From CATQHP01 sp965205595 (lineage in GTDB: Bacteria; Acidobacteriota; Terriglobia; Bryobacterales; UBA6623), in contig CBDBHI010000047.1 of assembly GCA_965205595.1 (NCBI GenBank), positions 1-64,000 on the forward strand: DNA of 64,000 nucleotides, written 5' to 3'. Below are positions 35,913-44,543 of this stretch, piece by piece (position 1 is the stretch's first letter; each line of letters starts with the position of its first letter). A model generated the notes under the pieces. It did not search any database, was not told where the DNA came from, and saw nothing but the letters and a program-made list of their open reading frames with translations. Made by a program: the position numbers and the translations under genes.

Positions 35913-36380
35913 TTATCCGCGACGGGAATGAAAGAACGCTTTCAAGCGGCGAACGCATTCGTCGACCAAAACGCCTTCTGTAATCTCGAGCCGATGATTG
36001 AGCAGGTCTGAGTCGGCAATTCGAAACTTGCTGCGTACGGCGCCAAATCGTATGTCGCGCGTACCGAACACGAGCCGCTGCACCCGAGCGTTCACCAATG
36101 CGCCGGCGCACATCGCACAGGGCTCTAAGGTGCAAAATAGAGTCGTCCCTGTGAGGCGATAACCGCCAAGCTGCCGCGCGGCTTCACGCAGTGCAACGAT
36201 CTCTGCGTGGGCCGTTGGATCACCTGAGCCGATCGGCTGATTCGCGCCGCGCCCCACGATTTCTCCGTTTGACACAACCAGCGCCCCGACAGGCACTTCA
36301 TCCGCTGACTCAGCACGGTCAGCCAGAGCCAACGCCTGGCGCATGAAAACTTCGTCGGTCGCCAGCGAGGGCTCGCTCAC
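35913..36380 (-). CDS. tadA: tRNA-specific adenosine deaminase (A34 to I34)
   Basis: 155 residues from a GTG at 36380, one base after the stop of the upstream gene. Motifs: HAEIVALREA (zinc His and catalytic Glu) and PCAMCAGALVNARV (zinc Cys pair). PVGALVV and the C-terminal helix match TadA, which makes inosine at the wobble position of tRNA-Arg(ACG). Other zinc deaminases (guanine deaminase) are similar but the length and motif spacing fit TadA. The frame opens upstream at 36458 inside the neighbouring gene. Confidence 0.88.
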   Translation of the reverse strand: MSEPSLATDEVFMRQALALADRAESADEVPVGALVVSNGEIVGRGANQPIGSGDPTAHAEIVALREAARQLGGYRLTGTTLFCTLEPCAMCAGALVNARVQRLVFGTRDIRFGAVRSKFRIADSDLLNHRLEITEGVLVDECVRRLKAFFHSRRG

Positions 36381-36381
36381 A

Positions 36382-37362
36382 TCAATGGCCGCCGGCGGGG
36401 TGCCCGAGCCACTTTTCGATGTCGGGGAACACGACCGCTTGCATCTCGGGCGTGTCAATGTTTTCTGGCGTAATCAGGTATGCTCCCGAGTCGATGTGTG
36501 CCAGCGGAGTTCCGCCTTCTAGAAACGTCACCAGTTGCTTCGTGCTCTCGTAGCCCATCTTAAAGGGGTCTTGCACAACGATCGAGTCGATCACGCCGTC
36601 GTTCATTTCGGCCACCAAAGTGTCGGAGGCGTCGAAGCCGACGATCTTCACCTTTCCGCTCAATCCGCGCTGCTTGACGGCAAGCACCGTGCCGTCTAGG
36701 CTCGACTCATTGTCAGCGAAGAAGCCCGCGAGGTTGGGGAACGCGGTCAATAAATTTTCTGCTTCGGCGAGCGCCTTGGCCCTGTCGGCCATGTTGAACT
36801 TGACGCCCACTATCTCGATGTCAGGAAATTTTTTCTCAATCGTATCGACGAACCCCGCCTCGCGCTTCATCGTCGAGGCGCTGCCGGGCATGAACCCGAT
36901 AACGCCGACTTGGCCCTTGCCGCCGAGGATTTCACCCATGCGATCGGCCGCCATTACACCGCCAAGGTAGTTGTCCGTTACGACGAAGCTAATGATCTTG
37001 TCGGTCTTGATAGCGGAATCAAAGATCGACACGGGAATCCCGCTGTCGGTTGCTCTCTCGACCACCGTTACTAGCGCCTCTTCATCAACGGGAGCCAGCA
37101 CAATACCGCTGACTTGCCGCGTGATCAGGTTTTCTACGATTGCAATCTGGCGGCTCGAGTCGATCTCCATCTGCGGAGCGTTCCACAATATCTCAAAACC
37201 AAACTCGTCGCCGGCCATGAGCGCGCCAGCGTGAACCGTCTGCCAGAAAATGTGGTTTGTCCCTTTCGGGACGACGCCAACAACGGGTTTACCGCTGCCG
37301 CGATTACAGGCGGCAGCCACGGCACCAACCGTGGTGGCGAAGAAAGTTCGTCGATCGATCAT
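36382..37362 (-). CDS. Sugar-type ABC substrate-binding lipoprotein (RbsB-like)
   Basis: 326 residues from the ATG at 37362, with a lipoprotein-type signal (FFATTVGAVAAACNRGSG). Periplasmic-binding-protein I fold: VVGVVPKGTNHIFWQTVHAG, IVLAPVDEEALVTVVERA, GFFADNESSLDGTVLAVKQ. This is the Peripla_BP_4 type used for ribose, autoinducer-2 or rhamnose. No permease or ATPase gene lies beside it, so it is an orphan in this window. Translationally coupled to tadA. Confidence 0.85.
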   Translation of the reverse strand: MIDRRTFFATTVGAVAAACNRGSGKPVVGVVPKGTNHIFWQTVHAGALMAGDEFGFEILWNAPQMEIDSSRQIAIVENLITRQVSGIVLAPVDEEALVTVVERATDSGIPVSIFDSAIKTDKIISFVVTDNYLGGVMAADRMGEILGGKGQVGVIGFMPGSASTMKREAGFVDTIEKKFPDIEIVGVKFNMADRAKALAEAENLLTAFPNLAGFFADNESSLDGTVLAVKQRGLSGKVKIVGFDASDTLVAEMNDGVIDSIVVQDPFKMGYESTKQLVTFLEGGTPLAHIDSGAYLITPENIDTPEMQAVVFPDIEKWLGHPAGGH

Positions 37363-37399
37363 CGGGCCTATTATCTCGCACCATTCGTGAATCCCGACC

Positions 37400-38011
37400 T
37401 CACGGCTGGTTCGGCCGCCACAGCACTTCGTCGGTATCCATCTGCAAACAAACCCAACGACTCCAAACAAAAAATGCATCGGAAAGCCGGTTAAGATAAC
37501 GACGCGGCTGGTCCATATCTTCCTGGCGCGCAATGGTGACGACTCGTCGCTCAGCCCGCCGGCAGACAGAACGGCAAAGATGTAGCTCCGCATTCAGACG
37601 CGAACCACCAGGTAGCACGAATGAGGGCAGATCCGGCAAATCGGCGTTCATTTCGTCGATCTCGCGCTCAAGCCGATCGATTTCGACGGTGCCGACGCAG
37701 GGCTGCTTCTCTCCAATCTCGATTGAATCGGTCGCGAGTTGCGAACCCAAATTGAATAACTCATGCTGCACTCGAAGCAGCGTTTCGCCCAGCCGCCCGA
37801 GTGTCGGGTGGGCCGTGGCGGCATCGCTTAGCGTTACAAGCGCCGCGCCGACGAAACAGTTGAGTTCGTCGACCGTGCCGTATGCTTCTACTTTGGAATC
37901 GTCCTTCGCAACCCGCCGGCCATTGACTAGGTTCGTGTCGCCCCCGTCGCCGCTCTTGGTATAAATCCGGCTCAGCGAAACGCCGGGTTCGACAAAACGA
38001 TCATCGCCCAT
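37400..38011 (-). CDS. pduO: Cob(I)alamin adenosyltransferase, PduO type
   Basis: 203 residues. SRIYTKSGDGGDTNLVNG is the N-terminal ATP-binding segment, VEAYGTVDELNCFVG follows, and LCRSVCRRAERRVV with RYLNRLSDAFFVWSRW are the family's C-terminal helices. It makes adenosylcobalamin from cob(I)alamin and ATP. The ATG at 38011 follows directly on a TGA, pointing to a former upstream gene. The C-terminus is some 15 residues longer than usual (MDTDEVLWRPNQP). Confidence 0.9.
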   Translation of the reverse strand: MGDDRFVEPGVSLSRIYTKSGDGGDTNLVNGRRVAKDDSKVEAYGTVDELNCFVGAALVTLSDAATAHPTLGRLGETLLRVQHELFNLGSQLATDSIEIGEKQPCVGTVEIDRLEREIDEMNADLPDLPSFVLPGGSRLNAELHLCRSVCRRAERRVVTIARQEDMDQPRRYLNRLSDAFFVWSRWVCLQMDTDEVLWRPNQP

Positions 38012-38158
38012 TCATCGATCATAGATCGCAAGCAATCGAGCCTGTAAGTGGTCCGAGCGGTTCAGACTCTCGTTGTAGAAGCCCGGACCCGTCCACAGCA
38101 TTGGTGTCGAGATCGCGTGGGCGGACGGCGTCGACCATGGGAGTGTAGTTTTTTCATG
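38012..38158 (-). pseudogene. 3' remnant of an unidentified gene coupled to pduO
   Basis: In the frame that ends with the TGA abutting the pduO start, about 48 codons read HAISTPMLWTGPGFYNESLN and RSDHLQARLLAIYDR. Composition is protein-like and the stop/start arrangement (TGAATG) is that of a co-translated operon. No start and no family recognised; the 5' part appears deleted. Confidence 0.4.
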
Positions 38159-38279
38159 CCCCTAGGAATTTCCCTGGGGAGATTTTTCCGTTGCCGTATC
38201 TGAGCAGATCGGTAACTCCTGTGAAATCAGCGAGTGGCTTAATTGGCTTGTGAAATGCTATCCAAGCCGTGAGGCAAAT

Positions 38280-38633
38280 ATGCTGCGAAACCGAGTCATT
38301 GTAGCCGACGATCAAACGACGTTCAGCGAACGACTTCGCCGCGAACTCGAACCCGACTTCAAAGTCGTGGCGAGCGTTCGTGATGGTCGGGCCCTGGTAC
38401 AAGCCTGCGACCTGCTGACACCCGATATCGTAATCTGTGACGCCGATGTGCCCGTCCTCCCCGGTCTCGACGCCATCGAAAGATTACGCCACGATCGGTT
38501 TGAGGGCAAAGTTCTCATCATGACCCGCGAAGGCGAGTACGAGAATTCCGAGCGGGCCTGGCAAGCTGGTGCTGACGTCCATGTCTTCAAAGATATGGGT
38601 ACGTCAGCGGTCGTTCGGGCACTTAGACATTAG
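38280..38633 (+). CDS. Single-domain response regulator (receiver)
   Basis: 117 residues from the ATG at 38280 (GAGGCAAAT upstream). NRVIVADDQTTF supplies the acidic pair, IVICDADVPVLPGLDAI the phosphoacceptor Asp, KVLIMTREGE the Thr and VHVFKDMG the Lys. No output domain follows. NarL/CheY-like receiver; the cognate histidine kinase is not in this window. Confidence 0.85.
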   Translation: MLRNRVIVADDQTTFSERLRRELEPDFKVVASVRDGRALVQACDLLTPDIVICDADVPVLPGLDAIERLRHDRFEGKVLIMTREGEYENSERAWQAGADVHVFKDMGTSAVVRALRH

Positions 38634-38692
38634 CGCGGACTGTCACAGCGACCAAGAGCCGGCTCCTCTCCCCAAGGGCCCGGCGTGGGCGT

Positions 38693-39694
38693 TTACGTGA
38701 GATGCACTTGGCGTGTCTTCACGCCGGCCTCGACGAGCAGATTCCGCGCGACGTCATTCAGCGGGTAGTCTATATTGAATACCACTTCCGCGATGCCGGC
38801 GTTAATGATGATCTTGGTGCAGATCAAACACGGCGAAAACGTCGTGTAGAGCATCGAGTCGCGCACGCTTATGCCGTGGTAGGCCGCCTGAACGATAGCG
38901 TTCTCCTCCGCATGTGAGCACAGACAATCACTCAAGGCGGTGCCGCTGTCGGCGAAGGAGTTGCAGCGAGGACAGCCGCCCTCGTTACAATTTTTCACTC
39001 CACGTGGCGTACCGTTGTAACCGGTGGAAATAATCCGGCGGTCCTTCACAATTACCGCTGCTACCTTCCGTTTCATGCAGTTCGACCGTAGCGCCGCGAT
39101 CTTGGCAATTTGCATGAAATATTCATCCCAGCCAGGACGCTTAACCTGCATCAGCCAGGCACTGACAATCCGGTCGATATTCCCGGTCAGCTCGTCGAGA
39201 GTTCCGCCGTTGATAATCGTCTCGTCCGCCTTCTGCCAAGTGGCGCGTAGCTGTTGATGCGATGGGTCATCGCTCTCCATCTCTCGCTCTTCCTGCTCTA
39301 CGAACTCCTCGAATGACGCCGGAGTACGCTCGCCGCCACGCGCCCGGACGCGCTCGAACCTGACGTCTCTTGATGCATCCAAATGAAGCAATTGGAATGC
39401 CCCGGTTTCGCGTAGTGCCTCCACCTCATAGGGGCTCCGAATCGAATCAATCACGTAGTGGCGGTCGGGGCGGAGTTTCCTTTTGATGCGCTCGGCGAGC
39501 ACAGCCGGGCCATACTCCGCCCGTAGGCTATTGCCCTGGGCAATTAGATTCTCGCGGTTCGGCTCAAGGTCCAGGGCCGCCAACGCATTGCGGATTTCGT
39601 CCGAAAGCGAATGAAACTCAAACCCCTTCTTTCGAAGATGGTTGGCGCTCACGGTTTTGCCCGAGCCGTTCGTCCCTGTTAATCCGATGATCAT
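38693..39694 (-). CDS. P-loop nucleotide kinase-like / dCMP deaminase fusion
   Basis: 333 residues. Residues 1-180: P-loop kinase-like domain (IIGLTGTNGSGKTVSANHL, then YVIDSIRSPYEVEALRE). Residues 190-333: zinc deaminase domain with CSHAEENAIVQAAYHG and FSPCLICTKIIINAGI, plus the extra Cys cluster (CNEGGCPRCNSF) typical of dCMP deaminases. The product would turn dCMP to dUMP for dTTP synthesis; the kinase domain may be regulatory or act on nucleotides. The same order occurs in yeast Dcd1-type proteins. Confidence 0.85.
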   Translation of the reverse strand: MIIGLTGTNGSGKTVSANHLRKKGFEFHSLSDEIRNALAALDLEPNRENLIAQGNSLRAEYGPAVLAERIKRKLRPDRHYVIDSIRSPYEVEALRETGAFQLLHLDASRDVRFERVRARGGERTPASFEEFVEQEEREMESDDPSHQQLRATWQKADETIINGGTLDELTGNIDRIVSAWLMQVKRPGWDEYFMQIAKIAALRSNCMKRKVAAVIVKDRRIISTGYNGTPRGVKNCNEGGCPRCNSFADSGTALSDCLCSHAEENAIVQAAYHGISVRDSMLYTTFSPCLICTKIIINAGIAEVVFNIDYPLNDVARNLLVEAGVKTRQVHLT

Positions 39695-40024
39695 GCAATG
39701 CCGATTCCCACATAGTACGTCACCGGCTATTTTTGGCTGGCGAGCGTATTCGGTATTCCATCGAATCTGGGCGCAGCCGCCAGATTGAGAAGGCGGTTAG
39801 GCAGAGGGATAGGCAGACTTCTTGCTGCAATCGGTGAAGAAGCGAATATAAGTGGCGTCGCATGCTAGCCTTTGGGATTAGGGGCCATGAAGGCATTCGT
39901 CTGTCGCGAAATCCGTGCTTGCCGCTCTCGTCCTCAAGCGCAAATTGGTCTGCCATCCCTTGCACACCACACGGAATTTAAAGAACGGGGATCCCACGAA
40001 GGATCGGCTCCGCCGTAAACATTT
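39695..40024. other. Intergenic, no gene recognised
   Basis: 330 bp between the divergent deaminase and pyrophosphatase genes. The small open frames have no protein-like features. It should contain both promoters; none stands out clearly. Confidence 0.4.
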
Positions 40025-42082
40025 ATGGTGAACGTATTAGCAATTACACCCGTTGTCGGAGCCGTCGGCTTAGCGGCATCGGTTCTCACATTCTTGGCGG
40101 TCGTTAGGCGCTCACCCGGCAACAGCCGGATGCAAGAAGTTGCCGGATTGATTCGCGAAGGCGCCATGGCGTTTCTCTATCGCGAGTACCGCATCCTCGC
40201 GATGTTCGTGATCGTTGTTAGCTCTTTAATCGCTTGGAAGCTGAGCGTCGAGACGGCGATCTGTTTCATCGCAGGTGCGATTTGTTCCGTTCTGGCAGGC
40301 TATGTTGGCATGCAGTCGGCAACGCTGGCCAACACGCGCACCTGCGAGGCAGCGAGAACCGACGGCGCCCCCGCCGCGCTAACCGTTGCGTTCAGCGGAG
40401 GCGCAGTCATGGGGCTGGCAGTGGCTGGCCTGGGGCTTCTCGGAGTTGGCCTTTTTGCCCAGTATTACGCCGGAATTGAAGAGGCGGTATATCTGAATGG
40501 GTTCGCGATGGGAGCGAGTTCGATCGCGCTATTTGCGCGAGTCGGTGGCGGCATCTACACCAAGGCGGCAGATGTCGGAGCGGACCTCGTCGGCAAAGTT
40601 GAGGCTGGAATCCCCGAAGACGACCCTAGAAATCCAGGAGTCATCGCGGACAACGTCGGTGACAACGTCGGCGACGTGGCCGGCATGGGTGCGGATATTT
40701 TTGAGTCCTACGTCGGTTCGATGATAGCTACACTCGCGATCGCGGCAACGTTGCCGGCAGCCGGCCTTGCGCTGTTGGAAGGCGGGCATGGCGGCGACGC
40801 GTTGCAAGCTTCGCTGATGGCGCTTCCGTTAGTGCTATCGGCGGTAGGCCTCGTCGCTTCGCTGCTCGGAATCTTGTCGATCCAAGTCTTAAAACGCATG
40901 GGGCCGGCGGCGGCATTGCGCTACTCAGCATGGTTCGCAGCCGTGCTGTTTCTAGTTGGCGGTTACATGGTCGTCGGATATCTGGGAATCGCAACAAGCG
41001 TCTTTTGGGCGGTTCTGGCCGGGACACTTGCCGGCATGGCGATCGGATTTGTTACGGAATACTACACTTCGATGGGCCCGGTTAGGGGCATCGCGAATGC
41101 CTCGCGCACGGGCTCGGCGACGAATATCATCGAGGGGCTAGCTGTCGGCTTCCGTAGTTGCGCTCCGCCTGTCCTCATGATTTGCTTGGCAATTTATGTC
41201 GCGAATGATTCGGCGGGGCTCTACGGAATCGGCATCGCAGCGGTCGGGATGCTGGCGACCGTCGGCATCACGATGAGTGTCGATGCGTACGGTCCGATCG
41301 CCGATAACGCCGGCGGTATTTCGGAAATGTGCGGGCTAGGCCCGGACGTCCGAGCGGTGACCGACAAGCTCGATTCGTTGGGCAATACGACCGCGGCGAT
41401 GGGTAAAGGATTCGCAATCGGCTCGGCGGCGCTGGTAGCGCTGGCTCTCTTTTCCGCATACACGCAGGCAGTCGACAGCGCGCGCGCGGCGGCAAACCTC
41501 GGTCCAATCGAAATTCCTCTCAACGACGCCGGTGTTGTCATCGGACTGCTTCTCGGTGGAATGCTGCCGTTTATCATTGCGGCTCAAACCATGACCGCCG
41601 TGGGCCGCGCCGCGGAAAAAATGATCGAAGAAATTCGCCGCCAATTTCGCGAGATAAAAGGTCTCCTCGCCGGTGAAGAAGGCGTCAAGCCCGACGCCGC
41701 GCGCTGCGTCGATATCGCCACTACCGCTGCTCTCAAGGAAATGGTGATGCCCGGCGTCATCGCAGTATCGGCTCCGGTGCTGATTGGCTTTTCACTTGGG
41801 CCCGCCGCACTCGGCGGCACTCTAGCGGGAGCTACAGTCACTGGCGTTCTACTGGCTCTGTTCATGGCAAACGCAGGCGGCGCTTGGGACAACGCCAAAA
41901 AGATGATCGAGCAGGGCGAAGTCGAGGGTGAGAGCAAGGGTTCAGACGGCCACAAAGCGGCCGTTGTCGGTGACACCGTGGGCGATCCGTTCAAAGACAC
42001 GTGTGGCCCTTCGATGAATATTCTCATCAAACTAATGTCGATCGTGGCTCTCGTGATCGCTCCACTAATCGCCCTGCAGTAA
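40025..42082 (+). CDS. hppA: Membrane-bound pyrophosphatase, K+-dependent type
   Basis: 685 residues, about 16 membrane helices. Catalytic signatures: DVGADLVGKVEAGIPEDDPR, DNVGDNVGDVAGMGADIFES and the second site GGAWDNAKKMIEQG with GDTVGDPFKDTCGPS. The position that separates the classes reads GNTTAAMGKGF; Ala there (Lys in K+-independent enzymes) marks a K+-dependent enzyme. It pumps H+ (or Na+; not decided here) using PPi at the inner membrane. A sulfatase gene follows after 37 bp on the same strand. Confidence 0.92.
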   Translation: MVNVLAITPVVGAVGLAASVLTFLAVVRRSPGNSRMQEVAGLIREGAMAFLYREYRILAMFVIVVSSLIAWKLSVETAICFIAGAICSVLAGYVGMQSATLANTRTCEAARTDGAPAALTVAFSGGAVMGLAVAGLGLLGVGLFAQYYAGIEEAVYLNGFAMGASSIALFARVGGGIYTKAADVGADLVGKVEAGIPEDDPRNPGVIADNVGDNVGDVAGMGADIFESYVGSMIATLAIAATLPAAGLALLEGGHGGDALQASLMALPLVLSAVGLVASLLGILSIQVLKRMGPAAALRYSAWFAAVLFLVGGYMVVGYLGIATSVFWAVLAGTLAGMAIGFVTEYYTSMGPVRGIANASRTGSATNIIEGLAVGFRSCAPPVLMICLAIYVANDSAGLYGIGIAAVGMLATVGITMSVDAYGPIADNAGGISEMCGLGPDVRAVTDKLDSLGNTTAAMGKGFAIGSAALVALALFSAYTQAVDSARAAANLGPIEIPLNDAGVVIGLLLGGMLPFIIAAQTMTAVGRAAEKMIEEIRRQFREIKGLLAGEEGVKPDAARCVDIATTAALKEMVMPGVIAVSAPVLIGFSLGPAALGGTLAGATVTGVLLALFMANAGGAWDNAKKMIEQGEVEGESKGSDGHKAAVVGDTVGDPFKDTCGPSMNILIKLMSIVALVIAPLIALQ

Positions 42083-42119
42083 TCTCACGCGTGGGCCACA
42101 CGCCGCCCGCAACGACACC

Positions 42120-43564
42120 ATGCCGCAAGCCTCACGTCCCAACGTCATTCTTATCTTGGCCGACGACATGGGCTACGGCGACTTTGGGGTTTTTAGCGAC
42201 GGTGTCGTGAACACTCCCCACCTCGATCGGCTTGTCGCCGAGGGTACTTGCTTTCGTCAGCAGTACTCCGCGTCGCCGATTTGCGCGCCCGCACGGGCGT
42301 CGCTGCTTACCGGCCGCTACCCCCATCGCACTGGTGCGATTACGCAGCACGAGATCCACGGCCTCGATCGAATTGCCCTTCGCGAAGTCACGATCGCCGA
42401 CGCATTTCGATCGGCCGGCTACGCCACAAGCCTAGTAGGCAAGTGGCACAACAGAACATTCGACCGCCGCTACGAGCCGAACGCGCGGGGTTTCGATGAA
42501 TTCACAGGCTTTTGTGGCGGCTGGACCGACTACTTTCGCTACCACCTACGCCGTAACGATTCGAGTGCGCCATCGGATGGGACCTACCTGACCGACCTGC
42601 TAACTGAAGAAGCCCTTAGCTTTATCGACCGCAATCGAAAAAACCCGTTTTTTCTCTACCTGCCCTACAGCGCCCCGCATTCACCTTTCCAGGCGGACGC
42701 AGACCGCGTCGACTACTACCGCGCGAAGGGCTTCAACCGCATCGTCGCCACGACATACGCAATGATCGAGCGCATGGACGAGGGCGTCGGCCGCATCTTA
42801 GAAAAGCTAGAGCGCGATGGCTTGGCCGAAAACACCATCGTCGCCTTTACCAGCGACAATGGGCCGGCATTTTTCAACCCTCCCTACATGCTTGAGGAAG
42901 GCGAGGACACGTTTAACGAGCGCTTCAACGCGGCATGCGCGGCAGCAAGGGTTGGATCAACGAAGGCGGGATTCGGGTACCCATGGTCATTCGCTGGCCC
43001 GCTCGGATTCGCGCGAATCAGCTTCGAGACGAGCTGACGCAGTTTACCGACTGGATGCCGACGCTGCTCTCCGTCTGCGGCGTTTCGCGACCCGAAGGCC
43101 CACGAGTCGACGGTCATGATCTGGCAGCGTTGTTGCTGGGCCGACGCTTGCAGCGAGAGCCCCGGCAGTTTTGGCAATGGAATTTCTATTTCCCAAACGT
43201 AGGCACGAACGCCGCAGTCCGTGACGGCGACTGGAAGATGGTCCGCCCAATGATCGAGGGCACGCGATTCTTCAGCAACGATCTATGTGAATCGGATGAA
43301 GACGTCGCGCGTACCGCGGCCTTCGTTGAAGCTGATTGCAAGCATAAGGAAGATCCCGCAAGCATCGCCGGTATTCTTCCGGTTCCGCACTTGAAACCGC
43401 AAGATCCCGAACCGCCGGAACTATACAACCTCGCCGAAGATTCTGGCGAGACCAACGACCTCGCGGCAGCGAACCCCGACCGGGTGCATCGCATGCTTCA
43501 TGAGCTCGATAATTGGTTCGAATCCGTCGAAGCCGACCGCGCCACTATCGACTGGCCGGCATAG
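42120..43564 (+). pseudogene. Sulfatase with a single-base frameshift
   Basis: Frame 1 (42120 to about 42932) has NVILILADDMGYGDFG, the formylglycine motif CAPARASLLTGRYPHRTG and FTSDNGPAF, ending sensibly at ERFNA. Frame 2 (from 42935, MRGSKGWINEGGIRVPMVIR to 43564) is the expected continuation. The joint reads aacgcggcatgcgc; one extra G (aac gcg ggc atg) would give the normal ...FNAGMRGSKG. The whole would be about 482 residues, no signal peptide. A one-base deletion or a sequencing error in GG. Confidence 0.85.
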
Positions 43565-43575
43565 CGACCGAAAAT

Positions 43576-44460
43576 TCATCTACTCTCGGGAGTTAACACC
43601 TGAGTCAACCAGTCGGTCATGCGCCGCTTGTAGAAGTGCAAGGCAGCATCCGGCTCCCAAGTATTCATGCCGTGGCCGGCGTCAACTTCGACGATGTCGC
43701 AGAGCTTCGAAGCTCGCCGCAGAGCCTGGCACATCGCGATCGATTGCTCGAATGGAACGCCTTCATCGCGCGTTCCGTGAATCATCAGAAACGGCGCAGA
43801 CTCCGGCCCCACGTGCGCGATCGGCGAAGCGGCAACGAACTTCGAAACGGTTGCGGCGGTAACATCACGCTCACCCAAAAAGCGCTCGGTCACATCGGAG
43901 CTTCCGTTGTAGTGGGCCGAGAAACTGACGAAATCGTGGATACCATAGAGCGCTACTACCGCGTTGACACCAACTCGGTTTCGCGCACCAGCAAAACTTA
44001 CCAAATGCCCACCGGCGGACTCGCCCACCAAAGCGATCTGACCTGGGTCAACCTTATAGTCGGCCGCGTGGCTACGTACCCAGCCGACCGCCGCCTCGAC
44101 ATCATCGACTGCCGCCGGAAACTGGTGCTTGGGTGAGAGGCGGTAATCGATGCTGAACCAAACAAATCCGGCAGCGCTGAGCGGTTCGAAAATGTAAGTG
44201 ATGTAAGTCTGCTTGTCTCCGGCTTCAAAGCCGCCGCCATGCACGAGCACGGCCGCCGGGTACGCTCCTTCACCTGAAGGAACATGCGCATCGAGTAAAA
44301 GTGCTTCACCACCGGCGTGCGAGTAGATGACGTCGCGATGTGTTTGCCCGACTACCGCCGGGTGGATCGCGAACGCAATCGCAATCGACAAGACGGTACC
44401 GGCCCGAAGGGTCCTTCGACTCGCTGAGGGGATGGCTGACAAAGCAGGTTCCATTGTCAC
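43576..44460 (-). CDS. Alpha/beta hydrolase, carboxylesterase-like, exported
   Basis: 294 residues with an N-terminal hydrophobic signal (VLSIAIAFAIHPAVVGQ). Oxyanion-hole segment VLVHGGGFEAG, nucleophile elbow LVGESAGGHLVSF, acid in MIHGTRDEGVPFE and His in VDAGHGMNTWEP complete the triad. This is the BD-FAE/HSL type that cleaves esters such as acetyl groups on sugars. Divergent from der. Confidence 0.85.
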   Translation of the reverse strand: MTMEPALSAIPSASRRTLRAGTVLSIAIAFAIHPAVVGQTHRDVIYSHAGGEALLLDAHVPSGEGAYPAAVLVHGGGFEAGDKQTYITYIFEPLSAAGFVWFSIDYRLSPKHQFPAAVDDVEAAVGWVRSHAADYKVDPGQIALVGESAGGHLVSFAGARNRVGVNAVVALYGIHDFVSFSAHYNGSSDVTERFLGERDVTAATVSKFVAASPIAHVGPESAPFLMIHGTRDEGVPFEQSIAMCQALRRASKLCDIVEVDAGHGMNTWEPDAALHFYKRRMTDWLTQVLTPESR

Positions 44461-44543
44461 AGACGGATCAGGATGACCAGCCGTCGGCGCAAACCGCCAC
44501 TAGAAGGTTAGTCCCCGAGACGCCGATGCTATCATCCAATTTT

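Noticed and set aside
38159..38178. cccctaggaatttccctgggg as a terminator
   Set aside because: The stem has two internal mismatches and no gene ends just upstream of it on the plus strand.
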